From positions 1 to 5,077 of the forward strand of contig DEPX01000121.1 in assembly GCA_002358975.1 (NCBI GenBank): a DNA stretch of 5,077 bases, written 5' to 3'. A program made the position numbers and the translations under genes. Positions 1-5,077 of the stretch are shown in pieces; within the stretch, counting starts at the first letter, position 1; each line of letters starts with the position of its first letter. The notes below the pieces were generated by a model. That model did no database searches and had not been told where the DNA came from. It saw only the letters and a list, made by a program, of their open reading frames with translations. The stretch is from Micrococcaceae bacterium UBA3381. GTDB taxonomy: Bacteria; Actinomycetota; Actinomycetes; Actinomycetales; Micrococcaceae.

Positions 1-87
1 CACGCACGGAACCCCTCCACGGGTATCACTATCACTGATTTGCACTACTCACCGTGGGGCATGCTCAGTGTAGGTGGTCGCTACTAA
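1..87 (+). CDS. Possible C-terminal tail of an upstream gene (partial)
   Basis: Frame 1 is open from the left edge for 28 codons and ends in TAA at 85-87. The last residues read GMLSVGGRY. The other two plus frames close earlier. A strong plus-strand terminator begins 75 nt after the stop, which is what one expects behind a real plus-strand gene, and this would make the gene convergent with the stress protein gene at 221-1234. The fragment is too short to assign to a family, and 28 open codons can arise by chance. The call rests mainly on the terminator's orientation. Confidence 0.3.
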   Translation, partial: HARNPSTGITITDLHYSPWGMLSVGGRY

Positions 88-90
88 AAT

Positions 91-137
91 CTCCTTCGGG
101 GGTTCGGAGTCCGGGGAAGTTCTCCGGACCCTTGGAG
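91..137. repeat. GC-rich hairpin between convergent genes
   Basis: Positions 109-117 (GTCCGGGGA) pair with 121-129 (TCTCCGGAC) around a 3-nt loop, with one G-T wobble. CTCC at 91-94 can also pair with GGAG at 134-137 to extend the structure across an internal loop. No T-run follows on either strand, so it is not a classical intrinsic terminator by itself. It may protect the 3' end of the upstream transcript or back up the stronger terminator at 163-206. It does not match a tRNA, tmRNA or SRP RNA that I can recognise. Confidence 0.4.
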
Positions 138-162
138 GCCCAAAATTAAATATGGTGTACAT

Positions 163-206
163 ACTTCGGGGTGGCAAACCGCTTGGCTTGCCACCCCGAA
201 GTTTTT
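163..206 (+). terminator. Intrinsic terminator, 15-bp perfect stem
   Basis: Positions 163-177 (ACTTCGGGGTGGCAA) are perfectly complementary to 188-202, with a 10-nt loop at 178-187. A run of five T at 202-206 follows on the plus strand. This orientation terminates a transcript arriving from the left. On the minus strand the same stem lies 18 nt past the stress protein stop codon, but it is followed by ATGTACACC rather than a T-run, with AT-rich sequence only further on (about 141-155). It probably serves both convergent genes, more efficiently for the plus strand. Confidence 0.82.
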
Positions 207-220
207 GTCTGCACTAGGAC

Positions 221-1234
221 CTAGACTGTGGGATCCTGATCGACCATTGGCCCGTATTGGTCACGATCTTCCAGACGTGGGTCGTCTTCATAGGGCACGA
301 TCATGACTGGTCCGCGAGCGTGTGAGGCAATGCCCTGGGATGTGGAGCCGAGCAGCGCTCCGGCAAAACCACCCAGCCCGCGGGTACCGACCACGGTCAG
401 GCGTGCCGCTTCGGATTCGGCAACCACCGCGTCCACGGGTACCCCATCAATGACTTCTGATTCGATTTTGAGATTCGGGAAGTGGTTTCGCAACCACTCA
501 ACACCGGCGTTGAGTTTATCGCGCAGTTCATCGAACATGGCGCGCTCATCCACGGTTGAGGGCAACCATTCCACGGCAGAGGAGACCGGGGCCATAGCGG
601 TGATGATACGCAGACGGCAGGATGAGCTGCGACGGATGGCTTCCTCTGCGGCACGCAGCATGGCTACACGGCCCTGTAGGGAACCATCTGATGCCACCAC
701 GACCGCGGCATCAGAACCGGCGCGGGTTTCTTCGGCCCCGCGTGGGACCAGTACCACAGGGCATTTGGCTTGTGCCGGTAGACCCCGTGATACTGAGCCG
801 ACCAGTAGGCCTAAAAAGCCTCCCCTACCGCGTGGACCAGCGACTAGCAGCTCGGCGTCGTGGGAATAATCAACCAGCACGGTGGAAGGATCACCCAGTT
901 CCACCGCGGTGCGAATTTCGACGTCTGTTTCACCCAGTTCGGCCTGGGTGGCTTCTAAGATTTGGCGGCAGGATTGTGCCAGCGCTGAATCTTCATGGCC
1001 ACCGGTGGCCGCATCAATGGCTACTGAGGGAAAGATGGGCAAGGTATATGCCGAAACCATAGTCAGTGGGACACCAATACGTTTTGCTTCCCGTAGTGCC
1101 CAAACCGCTGCGGCCAGTGCACGTTTGGAGCCATCAACACCGACGACGACCCCGTGTCTTTTTGTTTTGGGGTCTTCAGGTACCTGTTCTTCTGGGCTTT
1201 CCCGTTCTACCGGGTCGTATGGTTGGTCGGTCAT
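221..1234 (-). CDS. Universal stress protein, two tandem Usp domains
   Basis: This encodes a 337-residue cytoplasmic UspA-family protein with two Usp domains, a size and layout common in actinobacteria. Domain 1 (about residues 27-165) starts with VVVGVDGS, the usual first strand with its nucleotide-contacting Asp (D34). It carries a complete G-x2-G-x9-G-S motif at G133/G136/G146-S147, followed by the closing strand CPVVLVP. Domain 2 (about 175-315) starts with VVVASDGS and has a second complete motif at G283/G286/G296-S297, then GPVMIVP. Intact motifs in both halves suggest that both bind ATP, as known for this class. The N-terminal 25 residues and the last 23 are acidic, probably disordered tails. 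There is no signal peptide or membrane segment. The ATG at 1234 is supported by AGGAGGG 7 nt upstream. The gene lies 94 nt behind the spermidine-synthase-like gene on the same strand, so it could be the last gene of that operon or have its own promoter. Its precise stress role cannot be read from the sequence. Confidence 0.95.
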   Translation of the reverse strand: MTDQPYDPVERESPEEQVPEDPKTKRHGVVVGVDGSKRALAAAVWALREAKRIGVPLTMVSAYTLPIFPSVAIDAATGGHEDSALAQSCRQILEATQAELGETDVEIRTAVELGDPSTVLVDYSHDAELLVAGPRGRGGFLGLLVGSVSRGLPAQAKCPVVLVPRGAEETRAGSDAAVVVASDGSLQGRVAMLRAAEEAIRRSSSCRLRIITAMAPVSSAVEWLPSTVDERAMFDELRDKLNAGVEWLRNHFPNLKIESEVIDGVPVDAVVAESEAARLTVVGTRGLGGFAGALLGSTSQGIASHARGPVMIVPYEDDPRLEDRDQYGPMVDQDPTV

Positions 1235-1241
1235 TGCTGAT

Positions 1242-1248
1242 CCCTCCT
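1242..1248 (-). promoter_or_regulatory. Strong ribosome binding site of the stress protein gene
   Basis: Read on the minus strand the site is AGGAGGG, with a 7-nt spacer to the ATG at 1234. It is the best Shine-Dalgarno match among the minus-strand genes here. It fixes the start and suggests high translation independent of the genes upstream. Confidence 0.8.
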
Positions 1249-1292
1249 GACAGTCATTTCACATCCGTGGGTCGGTTGCGAAGGTCCTATCT

Positions 1293-1303
1293 ATTAGTCT
1301 AAT
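1293..1303. promoter_or_regulatory. Small palindrome upstream of the stress protein gene
   Basis: ATTAGTCTAAT is a perfect inverted repeat (ATTAG/CTAAT around one base) in the 94-nt gap between the spermidine-synthase-like gene and the stress protein gene. It lies about 60-70 nt before the start codon. On the minus strand it includes TAGACT, a 4-of-6 match to a -10 hexamer, but I find no good -35 at the right distance. It could be a -10 region or a small operator. The gap contains no hairpin with a T-run, so I see no terminator separating the two genes. Confidence 0.25.
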
Positions 1304-1328
1304 GCCGAAGTGAGCCCGGTAACGATGT

Positions 1329-2213
1329 CTACAACGGATCTTTCAACAGCAGCGGGGTAATACCCGGTGGGGTGCCGGCAATAAAGTTATTGGTTGCCGG
1401 GCCGAATTTGGCTTGGGCAGGTAATGGTTCGGAACGCAATGCTGCACTGAAGCCGTCCATGCCACCTAGTTGTGGGGCGGCCAGTTGGGTTTGGGTGCCA
1501 ACCATGACGATATTGCCCCGGCGGCGTCCTTTAAACATGCTGGCATCAGATATCAAGGTGACGTGGCTGAAGGCTTGAGCCATTGCGGCGGCTTCGGCAC
1601 GTGCCGGAATCAGGTTGGGTGGGCCACCATAGTTAATAACGTAGGCGCCGTGTTGGCCGACCGCCCGGGCTGCCGTTTCGGCGGCCTCTACACCGGTTAG
1701 GTGTTTGGGTGTTATATGTTTGCCCTGGTCGCTTTCGACAAACACGTCACGGATGATCACATCCCAGCTATCCGGTTTGGTCTGGGCCAGTACTTCGCCG
1801 GCTTCACCGACGCGCATCTTAACGATGGGTGATCTGGGTAGCCCAAAGTTATTGCGGGCAAGTTCAGTGAGTTTGGCATCGTATTCTACCGTGGTGTGCC
1901 GGGAGTTTGAGTACCGGTCTGCACCCCAGCGTGCTAGGGTCGCTCCCCCACCACCCAAGTGTAAGAACTGCAAGTGTGTTTCGGGGGCGTACCGAAAGCC
2001 CAGTGCGATGGCGATCCAGCGCATGTATTCAAAGCCTAAACGTTGTGGCTCATCTGGGATCAGCTGTGAAGATTGTACCCCGTTGATGAGTAGCAGCCAG
2101 GCTCCGGGGGTGAATCGGTCGGGTTGGATTTCTGCGGTGCCCGAATCGATTTCGTACCGGCCAGGTTCGATATTGATTGCCGACCGCGTCTGGTTGCGGC
2201 GCTTTTTGCTCAT
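1329..2213 (-). CDS. Spermidine-synthase-like (SpeE-fold) protein
   Basis: This encodes a 294-residue protein with the Rossmann methyltransferase-like fold of spermidine synthases. The N-terminal part (about 15-75) contains NGVQSSQLIPDEPQ (44-57), which resembles the substrate-binding strand region of SpeE. LHLGGGGATLARW (85-96) is the glycine-rich nucleotide-binding loop. TTVEYD (107-112) carries the acidic residue (E110) that normally holds the ribose of the adenosyl cofactor. DVIIRDVF (151-158) aligns with the SpeE catalytic strand. Only the first Asp (D156) is present there: the second acidic residue and the DP that usually follow are missing, as is the YHE-type motif. True polyamine synthesis is therefore doubtful. 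No membrane segments are seen, unlike the MFS-fused relatives. The chosen ATG (2213-2211) overlaps the TGA of the acetyltransferase gene as ATGA, the classic sign of translational coupling. An extension to a GTG at 2249 is possible but would overlap more and adds nothing conserved. No strong ribosome binding site is visible. Confidence 0.85.
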   Translation of the reverse strand: MSKKRRNQTRSAINIEPGRYEIDSGTAEIQPDRFTPGAWLLLINGVQSSQLIPDEPQRLGFEYMRWIAIALGFRYAPETHLQFLHLGGGGATLARWGADRYSNSRHTTVEYDAKLTELARNNFGLPRSPIVKMRVGEAGEVLAQTKPDSWDVIIRDVFVESDQGKHITPKHLTGVEAAETAARAVGQHGAYVINYGGPPNLIPARAEAAAMAQAFSHVTLISDASMFKGRRRGNIVMVGTQTQLAAPQLGGMDGFSAALRSEPLPAQAKFGPATNNFIAGTPPGITPLLLKDPL

Positions 2214-2773
2214 TTGCGTACCATAGCCTGTCGTGGCACGCCACGCCACGGTTCAGTCGTCGGCTGGTGTGGTGGCCCCATAGGAACAAAACCTGTTTGA
2301 TACAAGGTCGCCTCCACCAGGGGTTCGTCCCCGGCCGCCCAGAGAATTGCTGGCCGGTCAGCGACGGCCTGATGAATAAGTTGTTGGCCCACATCGGTGT
2401 TGGCGGCCTCTTCAGCCAGGTAGAAAAACCGAATGTCTTCCAACCCCTCTAACCCGTGAGCAGAAAGGAATTCGGCCGTGTTGTCACTGATCTTTGCGGT
2501 GGCGTGAATAGTGCCGACAATGCGACCGCGCAGGTCTTCAGCTAGCCACACTGTATCCCCCCGGTTGATACGGGATTGCCAAAATTCGACTTGCTCATCG
2601 ATGGTGGCTTCTGCGGTGGCAAAAAATGTTTCATCTTTGAGCTCGGCAAAAATCTGACGCCAGATGCGGTGCTTGAACGTTACGATCGCTTTGGCATCAG
2701 CCATCGCGGCATCACGAATATAATACTCGGCACCGGTTTCGGTGGTGTTTTTTCGGTTGAAGGGCCAAATCAC
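2210..2773 (-). CDS. GNAT-like N-acetyltransferase
   Basis: This encodes a 187-residue protein with the layout of the GCN5-related acetyltransferases, which move acetyl from acetyl-CoA to an amine. The first strand and helix are YYIRDAAMADAKAI (17-30). A helix with WRQIF and an acidic segment follow. VWLAEDLRGRIVGTIHA (75-91) is the usual strand-turn-strand pair. IRFFYLA (114-120) leads into the acetyl-CoA loop region NTDVGQQLI (125-133), and LYQTGFVPMG (157-166) matches the typical YxxxGF near the C-terminus. The acetyl-CoA loop is degenerate: the usual R/Q-x-x-G-x-G/A is reduced to one Gly (G129). Activity or the substrate may therefore be atypical. The start is GTG at 2773, with GAGG at 2783-2780 and a 6-nt spacer. 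It lies 11 nt behind the thiamine-binding gene and its TGA overlaps the ATG of the next gene. The substrate cannot be predicted. Confidence 0.8.
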   Translation of the reverse strand: MIWPFNRKNTTETGAEYYIRDAAMADAKAIVTFKHRIWRQIFAELKDETFFATAEATIDEQVEFWQSRINRGDTVWLAEDLRGRIVGTIHATAKISDNTAEFLSAHGLEGLEDIRFFYLAEEAANTDVGQQLIHQAVADRPAILWAAGDEPLVEATLYQTGFVPMGPPHQPTTEPWRGVPRQAMVRK

Positions 2774-2779
2774 CGTCGG

Positions 2780-2783
2780 CCTC
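2780..2783 (-). promoter_or_regulatory. Ribosome binding site fixing a GTG start
   Basis: GAGG on the minus strand sits 6 nt before the GTG at 2773 and one base after the TAG of the upstream gene (2787-2785). It supports the GTG start over an internal ATG at residue 24, which would cut into the first conserved strand of the acetyltransferase fold. Confidence 0.6.
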
Positions 2784-2784
2784 G

Positions 2785-3126
2785 CTATTGGTCCAGTAAC
2801 TGGTTGACGCGTTGCACTTTTGCATCGAGCTGGTCAGTTTTGGCATCCCGGATATCTGCTTTCATGGTGATGGAAATCCGCGCACCGTATGGTTGCACAG
2901 CGTCAACGCAGTCTTTGAGCACCGCCATGACTTCGTCCCAGTCACCTTCGATTTCGGTAAACATCGAGGATAACCGGTGCGGCAACCCACAATTGCGCAC
3001 CACATCGTAGGCGGCGGCTACGGCACGGGCCACTGAGCCGGTTGCCGCGTCGTCGGCACTATTGGCGGCAGCATCGGCACCCAGTTCGCCGACACCTGAT
3101 ACGGAGATAGAAAAAGCTAAGATCAT
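2785..3126 (-). CDS. Thiamine-binding / MTH1187-YkoF-like small protein
   Basis: This encodes a 113-residue protein of the small ferredoxin-like-fold family once called UPF0045 (MTH1187, YqgV), whose members are annotated as thiamine-binding. The family hallmarks are all present. The first strand is ILAFSISVSGVG (2-13). The helix SVARAVAAAYDVVRNCGL (31-48) is followed by the segment SSMFTEIEGDWDEVMAVLKDCVDAV (53-77) with the near-invariant T-x-IEG-x-WDEVM core. The last strand and helix include ISITMKADIR (84-93). An Ala/Asp-rich stretch at about 14-30 sits between the first strand and helix and makes the protein slightly longer than the roughly 100 residues typical. It is probably a soluble cytoplasmic oligomer, as for relatives of known structure. 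The ligand here is inferred from family annotation only. It is the first gene of the minus-strand unit, starting at ATG 3126 with only a weak GATGGG-like ribosome binding site. Confidence 0.88.
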   Translation of the reverse strand: MILAFSISVSGVGELGADAAANSADDAATGSVARAVAAAYDVVRNCGLPHRLSSMFTEIEGDWDEVMAVLKDCVDAVQPYGARISITMKADIRDAKTDQLDAKVQRVNQLLDQ

Positions 3127-3136
3127 GTACCCATCG

Positions 3137-3165
3137 TAAACATGTCTTGCCGTGCCGACTATAGT
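3137..3165 (+). promoter_or_regulatory. Predicted sigma-70-type promoter of pta
   Basis: TAAACA at 3137-3142 (4 of 6 to TTGACA) and TATAGT at 3160-3165 (5 of 6 to TATAAT) are separated by exactly 17 nt. Transcription would begin near 3172, giving a leader of about 34 nt that includes the pta ribosome binding site. This is the best promoter match in the 79-nt divergent gap. Confidence 0.55.
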
Positions 3166-3186
3166 AAGTTGCGGTGCATTTGCCCG
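3158..3186 (-). promoter_or_regulatory. Possible promoter of the minus-strand unit
   Basis: On the minus strand 3163-3158 also reads TATAGT, because ACTATAGT (3158-3165) is its own reverse complement. A poor -35 (CGGGCA, 3 of 6, at 3186-3181) lies 17 nt upstream. Start of transcription would be near 3151, about 25 nt before the ATG at 3126. If used, it overlaps the pta promoter completely. Confidence 0.35.
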
Positions 3187-3196
3187 GAGGAAAGGA
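3186..3196 (+). promoter_or_regulatory. Ribosome binding site of pta
   Basis: The purine-rich run GGAGGAAAGGA contains AAAGGA (3191-3196), 9 nt from the ATG at 3206, and GGAGG (3186-3190) at a longer 15-nt spacing. It supports ATG 3206 over an in-frame GTG at 3152, which lies upstream of the predicted transcription start. Confidence 0.65.
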
Positions 3197-3205
3197 CCAG
3201 CAGCG

Positions 3206-5077
3206 ATGGCGCAGGGTATTTATATCACAACGACGACGGTTCGAGCAGGAAAGTCGTTGGTTTCCATGGGGATGACCGACGCGTTGAACCGGCGCACCGG
3301 GCGGGTGGGATATTTCCGGCCGATTGTACCCGGCGATGCCATCGATACCGATCCCATGGTGACCCTGATGCGCGAAACTTTTGGGCTCAGCGACCAGGCG
3401 GCCACCGGTGGGGTTACTGCTGCTTATGCCCGTGCGATGGTGACCTCGGGCCAACAGGCCGAACTGTATGCCGAGTTGGTGACCGCTTATGAACAAGTTG
3501 CCGCCTATGCAGACGCCGTCGTCATCGAAGGAACCGATCTGACCGCCGGTGACACGGGTTTTGAAACTGAAATCGATACGGATCTGGCACTGCACTTTAA
3601 TGCACCGGTAATGGCTGTGGTATCTGCTCAGGGGCTAACCGCCCAGCAGGCTTCGGATGCCGTGGAACTGACGCGTTCGAATCTACGGGATGCCGGTTCT
3701 GAGCTGCTGAGCATTGTGGTCAACCGCGCCGATCCCGAATTAGTCGACGAGATGGCGGCAACCATTGCACCGGGACGCTACCAGCGCAAGGTGTATATCA
3801 TCCCAGAACTTGAAGAACTGCGCTATCCCACCGTCGGCGAGGTTGCCGCCTCGTTATCATTGGAGTGGGTTGCCGGCTCCGAACAGCTAGACCGCGACGT
3901 TTCTGAGGTTAAAGCCGTCTCGATGGAAGGTGGCAACTTTTTGCAGGTCCTCAACGACGGCGCACTGGTCATTGTCTCCGGGGATCGCTCCGATGCGATT
4001 TTGGCGACCCTTGCCGCGGCCCGTACCGCCGAGTTCCCGGTACCGGCGGGCATGATTCTGACCAACGGTATCGAACCCAATGCGATGATCCAGCGGCTCT
4101 ACGCCGACGCCCCATTTCCAGTCTTCGTTTCCTTTGCCGATACATTTACCATGGCCCGCCAGGTGGCTGCGGTACCGGCCAGCGTATCGACCGCCCAACC
4201 GCGTAAAACCGCCGCGGTGCTGGGCGCCTGGAATAATCACGTCGATGAGGCCGAATTATTGGGCCGAGTCGAACTCGCCCAACAATCCGTGATGACCCCG
4301 GTGCGGTTCTTGCATCAGCTCACCGCTCAGGCCTCAGCCGATCGCCAGCACATCGTGCTACCGGAGGGCCACGATCCGCGGATTTTACGGGCCGCCGAGA
4401 TGCTACGTCGTCGTGGTGTGTGTGATCTGACCGTGCTCGGCGATGTCGAACAAATTCATGAAACCGCTGCCAAACAAGGGGTTGAGCTGGCCGGTGTCAA
4501 CGTGATAAACCCGGCAGAATCACCCGAGCGGGAACGCTATGCTCAAGCCTATGCACAGGCCCGGGCACATCGAGGCATGGATATCGACACCGCACGGGAA
4601 GTCATGTTGGATGGCGCATATTTTGGCACCATGATGGTCCAACTTGGCGATGTAGACGGCATGGTATCCGGTGCCGCCAATACCACCGCGCATACGATTC
4701 GTCCGGCCCTGGAATTTGTCAAAACCAAACCGGGGACCAAAATCGTCTCCTCGGTGTTTTTCATGCTGCTACCAGACCGGGCACTGGTCTATGGAGATTG
4801 TGCGGTCAATACCAACCCGGATGCCGAACAATTGGCCGATATTGCCGCCGCCTCGGCCAAAACCGCTGAACAATTCGGAGTATCGCCGCGGGTGGCAATG
4901 CTGTCGTATTCCACCGGTGAATCCGGCAGCGGTGCCGATGTGGATAAAGTCCGGCAAGCCACCGCACTGGTACGCGACAACCGGCCCGAACTAAAAGTCG
5001 ATGGGCCACTGCAATATGATGCCGCCGTCTCGGCATCGGTGGCGGCCTCCAAGATGCCCGAATCAGAAGTGGCCGGG
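3206..5077 (+). CDS. pta: Phosphate acetyltransferase, long form (3' end missing)
   Basis: Phosphate acetyltransferase converts acetyl-CoA plus phosphate to acetyl phosphate plus CoA, and the reverse, in the Pta-AckA acetate pathway in the cytoplasm. The frame is open for 624 codons to the edge. By comparison with E. coli Pta about 70 residues are missing. The three parts of the long form are visible. An N-terminal dethiobiotin-synthetase-like P-loop domain (about 1-200) has AGKS (14-17) and VVIEGTD (105-111). A DRTGG domain (about 215-335) has MEGGN (240-244) and SGDRSD (258-263). The catalytic PTA_PTB domain starts at about 363 with MTPVRF. It contains LPEG (385-388), GDVDGMVSGAANTTAHTIRP (481-500, active-site region with S488), SSVFFML, YGDCAVN, SYSTG (567-571) and DGPLQYDAA (599-607). 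These match the family closely. The gene is divergent from the minus-strand unit with a 79-nt gap. A downstream ackA is common but outside the window. The P-loop is non-canonical, with Thr where the first Gly is expected. Confidence 0.96.
   Translation, partial: MAQGIYITTTTVRAGKSLVSMGMTDALNRRTGRVGYFRPIVPGDAIDTDPMVTLMRETFGLSDQAATGGVTAAYARAMVTSGQQAELYAELVTAYEQVAAYADAVVIEGTDLTAGDTGFETEIDTDLALHFNAPVMAVVSAQGLTAQQASDAVELTRSNLRDAGSELLSIVVNRADPELVDEMAATIAPGRYQRKVYIIPELEELRYPTVGEVAASLSLEWVAGSEQLDRDVSEVKAVSMEGGNFLQVLNDGALVIVSGDRSDAILATLAAARTAEFPVPAGMILTNGIEPNAMIQRLYADAPFPVFVSFADTFTMARQVAAVPASVSTAQPRKTAAVLGAWNNHVDEAELLGRVELAQQSVMTPVRFLHQLTAQASADRQHIVLPEGHDPRILRAAEMLRRRGVCDLTVLGDVEQIHETAAKQGVELAGVNVINPAESPERERYAQAYAQARAHRGMDIDTAREVMLDGAYFGTMMVQLGDVDGMVSGAANTTAHTIRPALEFVKTKPGTKIVSSVFFMLLPDRALVYGDCAVNTNPDAEQLADIAAASAKTAEQFGVSPRVAMLSYSTGESGSGADVDKVRQATALVRDNRPELKVDGPLQYDAAVSASVAASKMPESEVAG

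Noticed and set aside
91..137. A structured non-coding RNA (tRNA T-arm, SRP RNA or tmRNA end)
   Set aside because: A GGGGGTTCGGAGTCC stretch recalls a T-arm, but no acceptor, D-arm or anticodon arm can be built around it, and SRP and tmRNA signature sequences are absent.
214..224. CTAGGACCTAG palindrome overlapping the stress protein stop codon
   Set aside because: It is a short perfect inverted repeat of 11 nt, but it is located at a gene end beside a far stronger terminator hairpin. It is likely chance.
303..869. 188-codon plus-strand open frame opposite the stress protein gene
   Set aside because: It lies wholly antisense to a well-supported Usp gene and its translation is low in recognisable motifs. 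It is a shadow of the GC-rich codon pattern. The same applies to 622-1062, 882-1250 and 1066-1302.
2214..2249. N-terminal extension of the SpeE-like protein to a GTG at 2249
   Set aside because: It would overlap the acetyltransferase gene by 40 nt and adds residues without similarity. The ATGA overlap at 2213-2210 is the more usual coupling arrangement.
3152..3205. Upstream in-frame GTG start for pta at 3152
   Set aside because: It lies before the predicted transcription start and has no ribosome binding site. The ATG at 3206 has a good site and gives the family-typical N-terminus.
3059..3595. 178-codon minus-strand open frame across the divergent gap and the 5' end of pta
   Set aside because: It is antisense to the clearly conserved Pta N-terminus, overlaps the thiamine-binding gene, and its Cys/His/Arg-rich translation resembles no protein family.
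4671..5052. Several open frames of 62-107 codons on both strands inside pta
   Set aside because: All overlap the catalytic PTA_PTB domain of pta, whose frame is unambiguous. They are out-of-frame shadows.

Overview
The window looks like an ordinary chromosomal stretch of a moderately GC-rich actinobacterium. The Pta sequence, the actinobacterial-style thiamine-binding (MTH1187-type) protein and the two-domain universal stress protein all fit Actinomycetes, possibly a Micrococcales relative. The lineage is inferred from protein style only. No mobile element, CRISPR array, rRNA or tRNA was found, and I see no convincing new defence or mobile system.

Layout. Positions 1-220 hold the possible C-terminal tail of a plus-strand gene (1-87), a GC-rich hairpin (about 91-137) and a strong intrinsic terminator (163-206). 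From 3126 down to 221 the minus strand carries four genes in transcription order: a small thiamine-binding-like protein (3126-2785), a GNAT-like acetyltransferase (2773-2210), a spermidine-synthase-fold protein (2213-1329) and a double-domain universal stress protein (1234-221). The first three are very tightly packed (11-nt gap, then an ATGA stop/start overlap) and are probably one transcript. The stress protein gene follows after a 94-nt gap, has its own strong ribosome binding site, and may be transcribed separately. The plus strand carries phosphate acetyltransferase (pta) from 3206, which runs off the right edge after 624 codons with about 70 residues missing.

The 79-nt divergent gap between the thiamine-binding gene and pta (3127-3205) contains a palindromic octamer that can act as a -10 element on both strands. 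It probably drives both units and could couple their expression. Functionally, Pta interconverts acetyl-CoA and acetyl phosphate (overflow metabolism, usually with AckA, which would lie outside the window). The stress protein binds ATP-type nucleotides. The joint role of the three-gene unit is unknown. Its spermidine-synthase-like member lacks residues expected of a true polyamine synthase.
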